Assembly (NCBI RefSeq): GCF_000952685.1
Contig: NZ_JYHV01000037.1
Location: 62,001 to 126,000, forward strand
Direction of reading: 5' to 3'
Length of the DNA stretch: 64,000 bases
Source: Stutzerimonas stutzeri
GTDB taxonomy: Bacteria > Pseudomonadota > Gammaproteobacteria > Pseudomonadales > Pseudomonadaceae
Shown here: one piece after another, positions 17,339-27,274 of the stretch
Numbering within the stretch: the first letter of the stretch is position 1
How the letters are laid out: each line of letters opens with the position of its first letter
The notes under the pieces: generated by a model
The model's input: only the letters and a program-made list of their open reading frames with translations
The model's database searches: none
What the model was told of the DNA's origin: nothing
Made by a program: the position numbers and the translations under genes

Positions 17339-18667
17339 TCAGCCAACAGCCAGCGCCAGTGCTTCCAGCCTTGCCTTCAGCACCGCCAGGCTGGGGGCGG
17401 CGGTCAGACTCAGGCGCAGCGCATTGGGCGCGCCATGGCCGACCGCGAAGATTTCCGCCGCGGCCGCTTCGATACCCGCCACGCGACACAACGCGGGCAG
17501 ATCCATGTCCCTGGGAAACTCGAGCCACAGGTGCGGCGACGGCGTGCGGCGTGTCGGGCCAAGCAGTTTCTGCGCCAGCCGCCAGCGCAGCGTCATCTGT
17601 TCGCGCTGCCAGGCCAGTCGACGCGCCGCGGTCCCGTCTTCAAGCCACTCGCAGCCGATTCGCAGACACAGCGTCGACAAGGCCCAGCTAGTCGCCTGCC
17701 GTTCCGGGTCGATACGCGACAGCCAAGCGTCCGGCCCGACGACGAAGCCCAGGCGCAACCCAGGCGCGACCGTCTTCGACAGGCTGCTGATCAGCAACGT
17801 CCGCTCAGGCAATACCGCCGCCAGCGGCGGCTCGTCGCCCAGCGCGCCGTAGATGTCGTCTTCGATGACCAGCAAGCCACGCCGTCGCGCCACGGCGGCG
17901 ATGGCCTCGCGCCGCTGTGCATTCATGCTGACGGCGGTCGGGTTCTGCATGCAGGGCGTCAATACGACCACACGCGCCGAGGTGGCACGAGCCAGGCGGT
18001 CGAGATCGTCCGGCAGGATGCCGCAATCGTCCATCGCAACTCCGTGCAACGGCAGGCGCAATTGGCGCCCGGCGGCCTTGATGCCTGGCGAGGTCAGCGC
18101 CTCGACCAGCACCGGCTCGCCGGGCTCGCAGAGTCCGATCAGCGCGGCGAACACGCCCTGCTGCGCCCCGGCACAAAGCAGCACCTGCCTCGGCGGAATT
18201 TCAAGCGCCCGACCGCGCAACCAGCTACTCACCGCGAGCTGGGCGCGCTGGAGGCTGCGCGCCGAGGGGTAGCCTTGCAGGCTCGCCAACTCCCCCGTCG
18301 CGCACAGTGCGGCCACGCTGCGCTGCATGTCGTCATCGTCGGGGGCGAGCGCCGGCAGGTTGGTCGAAAGGTCGACAAGTTCCGGGTGCGCCTCCGGCAC
18401 TTTCAGGCGGAACAGGCTGGCTTCGCGGCTGCTGGCCAGCACATAGGTGCCGCGCCCTACCTCGCCACCCACCAGATGGCGCCGCGCCGCTTCACGATAA
18501 GCCTGCATCGCAGTACTCGGGTTGAGTCCGAGCGCCCAGGCCAGCCGCCGCTGTGGCGGCAATCGATCGCCAGGCTTCAGTTCGCCCCGTGCAATGGCCG
18601 ACGCAATGGCATCGACCAGTGCCAGATAACGCGGTTGATCACTGGTTTCGAGCTTGGGTAACCACAT
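17339..18667 (-). CDS. MocR-type (GntR/aminotransferase fusion) transcriptional regulator
   Basis: A 442-residue fusion. The N-terminal GntR winged helix spans about residues 1-75 (PGDRLPPQRRLAWALGLNPS). A fold-type I PLP aminotransferase domain follows, with the PLP lysine in SSLSKTVAPGLRLGF. MocR regulators sense PLP or amino compounds and usually control a divergent neighbour. That fits the dehydratase gene facing it across 80 bases, with phased direct repeats between them. The ATG at 18667 gives the standard N terminus. The effector is unknown. Confidence 0.9.
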   Translation of the reverse strand: MWLPKLETSDQPRYLALVDAIASAIARGELKPGDRLPPQRRLAWALGLNPSTAMQAYREAARRHLVGGEVGRGTYVLASSREASLFRLKVPEAHPELVDLSTNLPALAPDDDDMQRSVAALCATGELASLQGYPSARSLQRAQLAVSSWLRGRALEIPPRQVLLCAGAQQGVFAALIGLCEPGEPVLVEALTSPGIKAAGRQLRLPLHGVAMDDCGILPDDLDRLARATSARVVVLTPCMQNPTAVSMNAQRREAIAAVARRRGLLVIEDDIYGALGDEPPLAAVLPERTLLISSLSKTVAPGLRLGFVVGPDAWLSRIDPERQATSWALSTLCLRIGCEWLEDGTAARRLAWQREQMTLRWRLAQKLLGPTRRTPSPHLWLEFPRDMDLPALCRVAGIEAAAAEIFAVGHGAPNALRLSLTAAPSLAVLKARLEALALAVG

Positions 18668-18673
18668 TGTCTG

Positions 18674-18703
18674 CCATGCAATATAAGTATTTACCCATAC
18701 AAT
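18674..18703. promoter_or_regulatory. Probable MocR operator: two phased 9-bp direct repeats
   Basis: CCATGCAAT (18674-18682) and CCATACAAT (18695-18703) are direct repeats with a 21-bp period, two helical turns. They lie centrally between the divergent MocR and dehydratase genes. Direct repeats on one DNA face are the usual target of MocR/GabR-like proteins. The sites overlap where the promoters must be. Confidence 0.6.
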
Positions 18704-18747
18704 GCCCGCCACCTAGGATCGACGTCAAACCCGCCGAGGAGCTTTCG

Positions 18748-19719
18748 ATGTTCGATTTAAACGCACTGCGTCAGGCAGCCCAGCTGATACACCAGAGCGT
18801 GCCGCCGACGCCGCAATACGCATGGCCACTACTCGCCGAGCGGCTTGGCTGCGAGATATGGGTCAAACATGAAAATCACACCCCTGCCGGCGCCTTCAAA
18901 GTTCGTGGCGGCGTACTCTACGTGCACGAGCTGCTCAAGCGTGAACCGCGTATGCCGGGCCTCATCACCGCGACCCGCGGTAACCACGGAATCAGCCTGG
19001 CGATGGCTGCACACAAGGCGGGCCTGCGCCTGCAGATCCTAGTGCCCGAGGGCAACTCCACGGAGAAGAATGCCGCCATGCACGCATGCGGCGCTGAGGT
19101 CATCGCGTACGGTCGCGACTTCGATACCGCCCGCCAGCGCGCCGCGGAACTGGCCGAGGTGAACGGCTGGCACTTCGTCCCGTCGCTGCATCTGGACCTG
19201 ATCCGCGGCGTCGCCACCTACGCCCTGGAGTTGCTCGAGGCGGTGCCCGATCTGCGCCGCGTGTATGTTCCCATCGGGCTCGGCTCGGGTATCTGCGGCA
19301 TGATCCGCACCCGCGACTTGCTGGGGCTGGATACGGAAATCATCGGCGTGGTCTCCAGCGCTGCCGATGCCTACGCCCAGAGTTTCGAGCAGGGTCGCAT
19401 CGTTTGTACCGAAACGGCCAATACCTTCGCGGACGGCATGGCCTGCCGAATGCCGGCACCCGAAGCACTGGAGATCATCCGGCGAGGAGCGACGCGAATC
19501 GTGCGCGTGGACGACCGCGAGATCCACCAGGCCATCGTCGCCTTCCACGAAGACACCCACAACCTCGCCGAAGGCGCCGGCGCCGCCGCCCTGGCTGCCG
19601 CCATGCAGGAACGCGAGCACAACCGTGAAGAGCGCATCGCAGTGGTGCTCAGCGGCGGCAATATCGATCGGCAGGTCCTGGCTGGCATCCTGGCCGAGCA
19701 AGCCGACGCTGCCGCCTGA
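18748..19719 (+). CDS. PLP-dependent threonine/serine dehydratase-like protein
   Basis: A 323-residue fold-type II PLP enzyme of the threonine dehydratase group without an ACT regulatory domain. Conserved features are the PLP lysine K51 in AGAFKVRGG, the substrate loop ATRGNHGIS, the glycine-rich phosphate site PIGLGSGICGM, and VVLSGGN near the end. It should deaminate threonine, serine or a beta-hydroxy amino acid, and the divergent MocR gene suggests substrate-linked control. The ATG at 18748 has GAGGAG at suitable distance. Confidence 0.88.
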   Translation: MFDLNALRQAAQLIHQSVPPTPQYAWPLLAERLGCEIWVKHENHTPAGAFKVRGGVLYVHELLKREPRMPGLITATRGNHGISLAMAAHKAGLRLQILVPEGNSTEKNAAMHACGAEVIAYGRDFDTARQRAAELAEVNGWHFVPSLHLDLIRGVATYALELLEAVPDLRRVYVPIGLGSGICGMIRTRDLLGLDTEIIGVVSSAADAYAQSFEQGRIVCTETANTFADGMACRMPAPEALEIIRRGATRIVRVDDREIHQAIVAFHEDTHNLAEGAGAAALAAAMQEREHNREERIAVVLSGGNIDRQVLAGILAEQADAAA

Positions 19720-19736
19720 GCGGCGCGACGCCCCGG

Positions 19737-21386
19737 CTACTCGATGAAGGGTGCGCTGCGGGCCAGCAGGGCGCTGATATCGAGCCCGCGCGGCAGGGTA
19801 CCGAAGACCCGTCCGTGCCCGTCCAGACGGCTGGCAATGAAGGCATCCGACACGGCGCTATTGCCCGCCTCGAGCAGCAGTTTGGCCTGCAACGCGACGG
19901 CCACATCCTCGGTGAGTTGACGGGCGCGGTATTGGATATCGTCCGTATCGGTGAAGGCGGTCTGCAACCGACCGATATGTGCCTGCAGACGGGCGTCGCC
20001 GTGGCCATCGCCGAGCTCGGCGAACAGTACATCGATCACGCCGGGCTCTTTCGACAAAGCGCGCAGCACGTCGAGGCACTGCACGTTGCCCGAGCCCTCC
20101 CAGATCGAGTTGACCGGCGCCTCGCGGTACAGCCGAGGCATGATGGTTTCCTCGACATAGCCGGCGCCGCCCAGGCATTCGCTGGCCTCAGCTACCGTCG
20201 CGGGTGCGCGCTTGCAAATCCAGTATTTGCCGATGGCGGTGACCAGCCGGGCGAATTTTTCTTCCCGCTCGTCGAAGGGACGATCGAGCGCGCGCCCCAT
20301 GCGCAGAGTCAACGCCAGCGCGGCCTCGCTTTCCAGCGCCAGATCGGCCAGCACGTTCTGCATCAGCGGCTGCTCGGCCAGGACGCGGCCGCCGACCTGT
20401 CGATGCGTGCAGTGGTGCATGGCCTGGGTCAGCGCCTGACGCATCAGCGAACTGGAGCCGATCATGCAGTCGAAGCGGGTCGAGGAGACCATTTCGATAA
20501 TGGTTGGTACACCACGCCCTTCTTCGCCGATCATCCAGGCCAGGGCCCCGCGGTACTCGACTTCGCTGGAGGCATTCGACCAGTTGCCCAGCTTGTTCTT
20601 CAGCCGCTGGATGTAGAACTGGTTGCGACTGCCATCCGGCCGATGCCGTGGTAGCAGGAAGCAGGACAGGCCCTTGTCGGTCTGTGCCAAGGTCAGGAAG
20701 GCGTCGCACATGGGGGCCGAACAAAACCACTTGTGCCCCACCAGCTCGTACAGCTGACCCGGACCGCTCGCGCCGACGGCAAAGGCGCGGGTGGTGTTGG
20801 CACGCACATCGGTGCCGCCCTGCTTCTCGGTCATCGCCATGCCGATGGTGACGCCGTTCTTCTGCTCCATGGGCAGGTTACGTGGATCGTATTCGAGGCT
20901 GAGGATCTTCGGCAGCCAGATATCGCTGACGCCCGGCTGCAAGCGCAAGGCGGGGACGCTGGCGTAGGTCATGGTCAGCGGGCAGCTGGTTCCGGACTCG
21001 GCCTGGTTGTGTAGGTACATCAACGCAGCCCGGGCGACCTGGGCGCCGGGCTGCGGGTCGGTCCAGGGCAACGACGGTATGCCATGGGCGATCGCGGTGC
21101 GCATCAACTCGTGATAGGCCGGGTGGAAATCCACCAGATCGATGCGATGCCCGTAGCGGTCGTGGCTTTTGAACACCGGCTTGTTTTCATTGGCGAGAAA
21201 GCCCGCCGCCATCAACGGACCGCCCGCCAAGGCACCGTATTCATCCAGCCGAGGGTCGGCCCAGCCGCCTTTGTAACGCCGCACCCAGTCCTGCAGCGGC
21301 AGGTCGAGGCGATACAGGTTCGCACCGTCCAGCGGCGGGACCTGGTTCAACACCTCATGGGTTTCGGCGTATTGATGCAAGCTCAT
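19737..21386 (-). CDS. aidB: AidB-type acyl-CoA dehydrogenase
   Basis: A 549-residue protein of AidB length. The AidB-like N terminus contains EVLNQVPPLDGANLYRLD, the FAD-binding segment is MAMTEKQGGTDVRANTT, and the acyl-CoA dehydrogenase C-terminal domain includes ECLGGAGYVEE. In E. coli AidB binds DNA and FAD and protects against alkylation; a fatty-acid or isovaleryl-CoA role is also possible. The ATG at 21386 with GAGGAG upstream is preferred; the open frame beyond it reads through non-coding leader. Confidence 0.9.
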   Translation of the reverse strand: MSLHQYAETHEVLNQVPPLDGANLYRLDLPLQDWVRRYKGGWADPRLDEYGALAGGPLMAAGFLANENKPVFKSHDRYGHRIDLVDFHPAYHELMRTAIAHGIPSLPWTDPQPGAQVARAALMYLHNQAESGTSCPLTMTYASVPALRLQPGVSDIWLPKILSLEYDPRNLPMEQKNGVTIGMAMTEKQGGTDVRANTTRAFAVGASGPGQLYELVGHKWFCSAPMCDAFLTLAQTDKGLSCFLLPRHRPDGSRNQFYIQRLKNKLGNWSNASSEVEYRGALAWMIGEEGRGVPTIIEMVSSTRFDCMIGSSSLMRQALTQAMHHCTHRQVGGRVLAEQPLMQNVLADLALESEAALALTLRMGRALDRPFDEREEKFARLVTAIGKYWICKRAPATVAEASECLGGAGYVEETIMPRLYREAPVNSIWEGSGNVQCLDVLRALSKEPGVIDVLFAELGDGHGDARLQAHIGRLQTAFTDTDDIQYRARQLTEDVAVALQAKLLLEAGNSAVSDAFIASRLDGHGRVFGTLPRGLDISALLARSAPFIE

Positions 21387-21574
21387 GGCGGTCTCCTCGG
21401 CAGGCGAAAGCGATATTCGACCCGGCTGAAGACGCGCTGCGGTGCTTCCAGGATTGCTCCCCTCGCCGTCTGAACTTCGCCGGGGCGACGCGGACCGCCT
21501 CTCGCGACGAACCGCGAGAGAAAGTGAAGCACGCATGAATGCGTTGAAAAAGTGGGGTTTCGGCCAAAACCTGC

Positions 21575-21608
21575 GCGTCCCGCTTGCCACTGAGGCAGGA
21601 CGGGACGC
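21575..21608 (-). terminator. Possible terminator of the LadS-like gene
   Basis: GCGTCCCG (21575-21582) pairs with CGGGACGC (21601-21608), with an inner GCC/GGC pair. On the minus strand it follows the kinase stop by about 40 bases and is followed by a short T run. A second hairpin (CTCTCGCG at 21499-21506 with CGCGAGAG at 21513-21520) lies further on, in the aidB leader. Confidence 0.4.
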
Positions 21609-21646
21609 CCCAACCGGCGCTGCCTAGCGCAGAGCCGAACGGGAGC

Positions 21647-23590
21647 TCAGGGGAGACGGAACGGCAAGCGCACGGAGAAGCGACTACCGCGACCAGGGTC
21701 GGAGTGGTGCGAGATATCCCCGCCTTGCAGCTTGATCAGCTGGCGACACAGCGAGAGGCCGATACCCAGACCGCCGTGCTGCCGGGTCATGCTGCCGTCC
21801 AACTGGCGAAAATGTTGGTACAGCGAATCATCGACAGGCGCCTCGAAGCCGGAACCGGTATCGATCACGTCCGCCACCAGGACGAAGCGGGACTGAGCCT
21901 CCTCATGACCGCTCAGCGCTAGAACCACCCGCCCCTGCACGGTGAATTTGATGGCGTTGTCGAGCAGATAACCGAGACTCTGTGAGAGCTTGTCGGCATC
22001 GCCCTCCAGCATCTCAGGTAGGTGACTGGCGACTTCGAGCTCGAAGCTCAACCCACGCACCGCAGCCCGGGCGCCATAGATTACGTATAGCTCGTCGATG
22101 ATTGTCCGCAGCCTGAACGGCTTGCTGCGCACCTGAAGCTTACCCGCCTGCAGTTCAGTCAGCGCGAGAATGTCGTTGACCAGGCGCATCATCTCGCGCG
22201 CCGAGCCGGTCGCGATGCGCTGGTACTGCTCCAGCTCACCGCTCAGCTCCAAAGTCTGCATGAGCTCGAGACTGCCCAACACGCCATGCATCGGTGTGCG
22301 CAATTCGTGGGTTACGTTGGCCAGGAACTGGTCCTTCAGACGGTTGCTCTCGGCCAGCTCGCGGTTCAGCTTTTCCAATTTGCGGCCGGTTTCCTGCAGC
22401 ATCATGGCCCGCTCTTCCCGCATTGCGTTGATGCGATCGGCCAGCGCCAGCGACAACAGGGCCACCTCGACGGCAGACCCGATCTGCCCGGCGTACATGG
22501 TGAAGAAGTTATGCGGCAGGTAGCCGAGAACCATCAGCGTGTTGATCTGCGCACCGATCAAGAAGGTCGTCCAGGCGATCATGAAATAACGCGCCACACG
22601 CATCCCGCGGTACCAGGCGATGCTGCCGGCCATGAAAACCACCAGGATGAACCAGAGCGCCAGGAACGTGGCCAGACGCAGCGCCAAGGCGTAGCTGGAG
22701 GTGAACGCCAGCACCATGGTGACCACCCCGAGCGCCATCAAGGCCAGCAAGGTTCGGTCGATCCAGGGACTGTGCTCGCGGGTATGCAGGAAGCTGCGGG
22801 CGAACTGACAACCAAAAAGACCCGCCGCGCCGATCAGCAGCGGCGTTGAGGCATTGGCCCACCACGGTGACTCGGGCCAGAGATATTGCACCCCCAGACC
22901 ATTGACCGAGACCTGATAAAGACCGAACGAGCCGATATAGAGGATGTAGTAGAGGTAGCTGCGATCACGCACGCTGAGGTAGATGAACAGGTTGTAAATC
23001 AGCATCACCAACAGCACGCCGTAGATGATCGCCAGTACGTAGATATGGGCCGACTGCTCCTCCAGATAGGCCACCGGCTCCCATAACGTCAGCGGCACCT
23101 GGATAGACCCCTGGCTTTCCAGCCTCAGATAGATGCGCTTGAGCTGGTTCGGTGCCAGTTGCAGTTCGAACAGATGATTGCGCTGCTTGATTTGCCGCTG
23201 ACTGAACGGCAGCGCGTCGCCGCTCCGCTGGGCCAAATGGTAACCACCCTGCGCATCCGGCAGGTACAGCTCCAGCAGATCTAGAGGTGGATACGCCAGT
23301 TCGAGCCACCAACGGCTGTGCTCGTCGGAGTGGTTGGCGCGGTACAGCAGGTCGACGCGTAACCAGAAGGCCGAGCGCGAATAGCCGGCGTTGAGTACGT
23401 CATCTTGATGATCGACGAAGCGCCCGGCCGCATCGAGCGCGATGACCTCCTCGATGGTGACGTCCCGATCGGGGTCGTCCAGCACCGCCATGGCATGCCC
23501 AAGCGGTAGCCGTCGGGTGTTCTGGTCGAATTCTATGGCGCTGGCCAACGATGGCAGCAGACCGAGCATGACGATGAAAAAATAGCGCAT
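21647..23590 (-). CDS. ladS: LadS-like 7TMR-DISM sensor histidine kinase lacking a receiver domain
   Basis: A 647-residue sensor. It has a signal peptide (about 1-18), a periplasmic 7TMR-DISMED2 domain (about 20-165), seven membrane helices (about 175-380), a coiled coil, HisKA with phosphoacceptor H428 in THELRTPMHG, and HATPase_c (NAIKF, DTGSGF, GLGIGLSLC). It ends right after the HATPase. Its position beside thiD-thiE-hemL matches ladS of P. aeruginosa, the activator of the GacS/Rsm pathway, but that LadS is a hybrid with a C-terminal receiver. Orthology is inferred from synteny and domains; signalling output may differ. Confidence 0.8.
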   Translation of the reverse strand: MRYFFIVMLGLLPSLASAIEFDQNTRRLPLGHAMAVLDDPDRDVTIEEVIALDAAGRFVDHQDDVLNAGYSRSAFWLRVDLLYRANHSDEHSRWWLELAYPPLDLLELYLPDAQGGYHLAQRSGDALPFSQRQIKQRNHLFELQLAPNQLKRIYLRLESQGSIQVPLTLWEPVAYLEEQSAHIYVLAIIYGVLLVMLIYNLFIYLSVRDRSYLYYILYIGSFGLYQVSVNGLGVQYLWPESPWWANASTPLLIGAAGLFGCQFARSFLHTREHSPWIDRTLLALMALGVVTMVLAFTSSYALALRLATFLALWFILVVFMAGSIAWYRGMRVARYFMIAWTTFLIGAQINTLMVLGYLPHNFFTMYAGQIGSAVEVALLSLALADRINAMREERAMMLQETGRKLEKLNRELAESNRLKDQFLANVTHELRTPMHGVLGSLELMQTLELSGELEQYQRIATGSAREMMRLVNDILALTELQAGKLQVRSKPFRLRTIIDELYVIYGARAAVRGLSFELEVASHLPEMLEGDADKLSQSLGYLLDNAIKFTVQGRVVLALSGHEEAQSRFVLVADVIDTGSGFEAPVDDSLYQHFRQLDGSMTRQHGGLGIGLSLCRQLIKLQGGDISHHSDPGRGSRFSVRLPFRLP

Positions 23591-23757
23591 GGCGAAGTAA
23601 GACCTGCCGGGTCGCGTCAGAGAATTCGGAACCCTGAAGATTCGCGACCCACAAATTGATGGCACTTTAGCATGCTCCGGCCAACCCAAACGGCAGCTTC
23701 TGTCCGATATCCCGACCAATGCGCTCAACCGTCCTCTGCGCAAGCCGCTCGGGGCGA

Positions 23758-23786
23758 TTGATGGTAAGCTCGCACGCCTTTAAATC
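23758..23786 (+). promoter_or_regulatory. Possible promoter of thiD-thiE-hemL
   Basis: TTGATG (23758-23763) and TAAATC (23781-23786) are separated by 17 bases, 55 bases before the thiD start. No TPP riboswitch (thi-box) is visible in the leader. Confidence 0.35.
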
Positions 23787-23840
23787 GGGCTGTACTAGCC
23801 CCGGCCACTCCATTCAGCCACGCATTCGGGGAACTCATCG

Positions 23841-24635
23841 ATGACCGGCCCTTGCTCTCGCCCTGTCGTTCTATGCCTTTCCGGCCACGACCCGAGTGGC
23901 GGCGCCGGGCTGCAAGCCGACATAGAGGCGCTGGTCGCTCAGGGCTGCCACGCCGCCCCGACCGTCACTGCGCTGACCGTGCAGGATACCGTCGACGTTA
24001 GCGATTTCCGTGTGCTCGATCGCGATTGGGTACTGGCCCAGGCCCATGCCGTCATCGCCGACATGCCGATTGCCGCGGTTAAGCTGGGCATGCTCGGTTC
24101 GGTAGAAATGGTCGAGACCGTACTGGAAGTCATGCAGAAACTGCCCGGCGTGCCGCTGGTTTGCGATCCGGTGCTGCGCGCCGGGGGGGGTGGCGCATTG
24201 GGCAAGGACGAAGTCGGCTACGCCATGCGCGAGCGCCTGTTTCCGGTAGCGACCCTCGCCACGCCGAACCTGCCCGAAGCGCGGATACTTGCCGAGCTGC
24301 CGGAGGGCAGCGCCGACCAGTGCGCCGAACGGCTGTTGCCCTACATTCGTCACCTGTTGATCACCGGCGGGCATGGCGACGAAACCGAGGTGCACAACCG
24401 TCTCTATTCGCGCGACGGTGGTCGGCACGATTTCAGCTGCCAGCGTCTGCCCGGCAGCTACCATGGCTCAGGCTGCACCCTGGCCAGCGCCCTGGCCGGT
24501 CGCCTGGCGCTCGGCGAAGGGCTCGCCAGTGCCGTGAAGTCCGCTCTCGATTACACCTGGCGCACGCTGCGAGATGCCGAAGCGCCGGGCCGCGGACAAT
24601 ACATCCCCCGTCGCCTGCCGCTCGATCTGGCCTGA
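23841..24635 (+). CDS. thiD: Hydroxymethylpyrimidine/phosphomethylpyrimidine kinase ThiD
   Basis: A 264-residue ribokinase-fold enzyme. [15 protein letters not shown] at the N terminus, the [10 protein letters not shown] segment and [17 protein letters not shown] (ATP/anion hole and catalytic base) are all diagnostic. It phosphorylates HMP and HMP-P to HMP-PP for thiamine synthesis. A run of eight G residues lies at 24183-24190 within the codons for RAGGGG. thiE starts 14 bases after the stop. Confidence 0.95.
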   Translation: MTGPCSRPVVLCLSGHDPSGGAGLQADIEALVAQGCHAAPTVTALTVQDTVDVSDFRVLDRDWVLAQAHAVIADMPIAAVKLGMLGSVEMVETVLEVMQKLPGVPLVCDPVLRAGGGGALGKDEVGYAMRERLFPVATLATPNLPEARILAELPEGSADQCAERLLPYIRHLLITGGHGDETEVHNRLYSRDGGRHDFSCQRLPGSYHGSGCTLASALAGRLALGEGLASAVKSALDYTWRTLRDAEAPGRGQYIPRRLPLDLA

Positions 24636-24649
24636 CAGGAGCGCTGCAC

Positions 24650-25288
24650 ATGAAAGACAATCATCTGCGCGGCCTCTACGCCATTACCGACAGCAAGTTG
24701 CTGGCCGACGGGCGCCTGCTGCCCTACGCCGAAGCGGCACTGAGGGGCGGCGCAAGGCTGCTGCAATACCGCGATAAATCCGACGATGACCGTCGCCGCT
24801 TGCGCGAAGCCGAGGCTCTGCGCGAACTCTGCGAGCGTCATGCAGCACGATTGATCATCAATGACGACGCGGAACTGGCGGCGCGCCTCGGCGTCGGGCT
24901 GCACTTGGGCCAGCAAGACGGCTCGCTCTCGGTGGCGCGTGCCCTTCTGGGTCGTAAGGCCATCATCGGTGCGACCTGCCATGCACGCCTGGATCTGGCT
25001 GAACAGGCCATTGCCGAAGGAGCCAGCTATGTCGCCTTCGGCCGATTCTTCGATTCCAACACCAAACCCGGCGCTCCTGCCGCCACCCTGGAGATGCTCG
25101 AGCAGGCACGTCAGCGTTTCACCCTGCCGATCACCGTGATAGGCGGCGTGACGCTGGACAATGCTCCAGACCTGATCGCCCGTGGCGCCAGCCTGGTCGC
25201 CGTGGTGCATGCGCTGTTCGCGGCCGAGTCGGCTAGCGAAGTCGAGCGTCGCGCACATGCGTTCAGCGAGTTGTTCGCCGCCGACTGA
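24650..25288 (+). CDS. thiE: Thiamine-phosphate synthase ThiE
   Basis: A 212-residue TIM-barrel enzyme. [36 protein letters not shown] and [10 protein letters not shown] are the family's substrate- and Mg-binding segments. It joins HMP-PP from ThiD with the thiazole phosphate to give thiamine phosphate. The ATG at 24650 follows AGGAG. The gene is translationally close to thiD and about 67 bases before hemL. Confidence 0.95.
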   Translation: MKDNHLRGLYAITDSKLLADGRLLPYAEAALRGGARLLQYRDKSDDDRRRLREAEALRELCERHAARLIINDDAELAARLGVGLHLGQQDGSLSVARALLGRKAIIGATCHARLDLAEQAIAEGASYVAFGRFFDSNTKPGAPAATLEMLEQARQRFTLPITVIGGVTLDNAPDLIARGASLVAVVHALFAAESASEVERRAHAFSELFAAD

Positions 25289-25355
25289 CCAGTGTCATGG
25301 CAGGAGGTGTCGCTCCTGTCCAAGCTGTATTTTTGTTTCCCTGGAGAGGCCCAGC

Positions 25356-26639
25356 ATGTCCCGTTCCGAAACCCTTTTTGCCAGCGCCCAGAATCACATT
25401 CCGGGTGGCGTCAACTCCCCCGTGCGCGCGTTCCGGAGCGTTGGCGGCACGCCGATATTCCTCAAGCACGCCGAAGGCGCCTACGTGACGGACGAGGATG
25501 ACAAGCGCTATGTGGATTATGTCGGCTCTTGGGGGCCGATGATTCTCGGCCATAGCCATCCCGAGGTGCTCGACGCGGTACGCCGTCAACTGGAGCATGG
25601 GTTGTCATACGGCGCGCCGACCGCGATGGAAACCGAAATGGCCGAACGGGTCTGCAGCCTGGTCCCGTCGATGGAAATGATGCGCATGGTCAGCTCGGGG
25701 ACGGAGGCGACCATGAGTGCCATTCGCCTGGCCCGTGGTTATACCGGCCGCGACAGCATCATCAAGTTCGAGGGCTGCTACCACGGTCATTCCGACAGCC
25801 TGCTGGTCAAAGCTGGCTCTGGCGCATTGACTCAGGGTGTGCCCAGCTCCGCAGGCGTGCCGGCGGCGTTCGCCAAGCACACGCTGACCCTACCGTTCAA
25901 CGATCTGGCCGCAGTCGAGCAGATGCTCGCAGAGGTTGGCAAAGAAGTCGCGTGCATCATCGTCGAACCGGTCGCCGGCAACATGAACTGCGTCCCGCCA
26001 GCACCTGGTTATCTGCAGGGGCTGCGCGAGCAGTGCGACAAGCACGGCGTGGTGTTGATTTTCGATGAAGTGATGACCGGCTTCCGCGTCGCGCTCGGCG
26101 GCGCCCAGTCCCACTATGGCGTCACCCCGGACCTCACCACTTTCGGCAAGATCATCGGTGGCGGCATGCCGGTTGGCTGCTTCGGCGGCAAGCGCGAAAT
26201 CATGGAGCGTATCGCCCCGCTGGGCCCGGTCTACCAAGCTGGTACCCTGTCCGGCAACCCATTGGCGATGGCTGCCGGCCTGACCACGCTGCAGCTGATC
26301 AGCCGTCCCGGTTTCCATGCGGAACTCACCTACTACACCACCTCCATGCTGCAGGGCTTGAAAGAGCGCGCGGCGGCAGCCGGTATTCCTTTCGTCACCA
26401 CGCAGGTCGGCGGCATGTTCGGCCTGTATTTCAGCGACGCGGAAAACATCGTCACCTTCGAAGACGTGATGGCGAGCGATGCCGAGCGCTTCAAGCGATT
26501 CTTCCATCTGATGCTCGAAGGTGGCGTGTATCTCGCACCTAGCGCGTACGAAGCCGGCTTCACCTCCATTGCCCACGGCGACAAGGAGCTTCAGCTGACG
26601 CTCGATGCCGCCGAGCGTGCCTTCGCCCGACTGAAGTGA
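25356..26639 (+). CDS. hemL: Glutamate-1-semialdehyde 2,1-aminomutase HemL
   Basis: A 427-residue fold-type I PLP enzyme, full length for GSA aminomutase. The PLP lysine is K265 in [13 protein letters not shown]; other diagnostic segments are [24 protein letters not shown] and [11 protein letters not shown]. It converts GSA to 5-aminolevulinate in the C5 heme pathway. GGAGAGG lies ahead of the ATG. The neighbouring membrane protein gene starts 5 bases after the stop, so they are probably co-transcribed. Confidence 0.97.
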   Translation: MSRSETLFASAQNHIPGGVNSPVRAFRSVGGTPIFLKHAEGAYVTDEDDKRYVDYVGSWGPMILGHSHPEVLDAVRRQLEHGLSYGAPTAMETEMAERVCSLVPSMEMMRMVSSGTEATMSAIRLARGYTGRDSIIKFEGCYHGHSDSLLVKAGSGALTQGVPSSAGVPAAFAKHTLTLPFNDLAAVEQMLAEVGKEVACIIVEPVAGNMNCVPPAPGYLQGLREQCDKHGVVLIFDEVMTGFRVALGGAQSHYGVTPDLTTFGKIIGGGMPVGCFGGKREIMERIAPLGPVYQAGTLSGNPLAMAAGLTTLQLISRPGFHAELTYYTTSMLQGLKERAAAAGIPFVTTQVGGMFGLYFSDAENIVTFEDVMASDAERFKRFFHLMLEGGVYLAPSAYEAGFTSIAHGDKELQLTLDAAERAFARLK

Positions 26640-26644
26640 GCCCG

Positions 26645-27274
26645 ATGCCCGAACTGTTGCAAGCCACGTTGCTGGCGTTCTCTGGCCTTTCCAGCGCGAT
26701 CTGGATCGGTACGGCCCGCCGCGGTTATGGCGAGCCGGACCAGCCCGCACTGTTTTGCGCGCTGCTCGCCTTTAGCCTGGCTGGCGGAACCGGAGCCTGC
26801 GCTGCGGTAAGACTGGCGATTGGCCTCGACACGCTGGAGGCCGAACGCTGGCTGATGCAGGCAACCCTGCTGCTCGGACTACCGTTGGTCGGCGTGGTGG
26901 CGCTGACGTTGGGTCGCAAATGGACCTGGAGCCGGCCGACCTGGGGTCGAATTGTGATAGGCCTGTGCGCCTTCTTCGAACTCGCCCGGCAGCTTGGCTG
27001 GAGCGCACCTTACGCGCTCACGCTGGGCCTGCTCAGCGCGTTGCTGGTGCTTTATGCGGGCCTGCTGCAATGGCCGGCGCGCCTGCAGGCCAGTGCTGGC
27101 GTAGCCGGTAGCGCTCTGATGCTGGCATTGCTGCCCTGGACCGGCCTGTCGATCGGCCCCAATCCGCTCGGCGCTTATCAACAGTTCTGGCTCGCATTGG
27201 CCTGTCCGATCATTGCCTGGATGCTGCTTAATCTGCCGGGTAACTTGCGCGAGGAGCACAGCGCACCTGCATAA
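26645..27274 (+). CDS. Conserved membrane protein of unknown function downstream of hemL
   Basis: A 209-residue protein with about six to seven hydrophobic helices and short charged loops. I recognise no catalytic motif. It sits in the conserved Pseudomonas order hemL - membrane protein - Sel1 protein - miaB, so it is a conserved gene rather than a chance frame. The ATG at 26645 lies 5 bases after the hemL stop; a GTG at 26636 overlapping that stop is also possible. Confidence 0.75.
   Translation: MPELLQATLLAFSGLSSAIWIGTARRGYGEPDQPALFCALLAFSLAGGTGACAAVRLAIGLDTLEAERWLMQATLLLGLPLVGVVALTLGRKWTWSRPTWGRIVIGLCAFFELARQLGWSAPYALTLGLLSALLVLYAGLLQWPARLQASAGVAGSALMLALLPWTGLSIGPNPLGAYQQFWLALACPIIAWMLLNLPGNLREEHSAPA

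Noticed and set aside
23660..23675. Possible sigma-54 promoter between ladS and thiD (TGGCAC...ATGC)
   Set aside because: The -24 half is good, but the spacing is one base too long and the -12 half lacks TTGC.
25289..25355. Hairpin CAGGAG/CTCCTG between thiE and hemL as a terminator
   Set aside because: The stem is only 6 bp, and the T-rich stretch is 10 or more bases away; it is more likely incidental.
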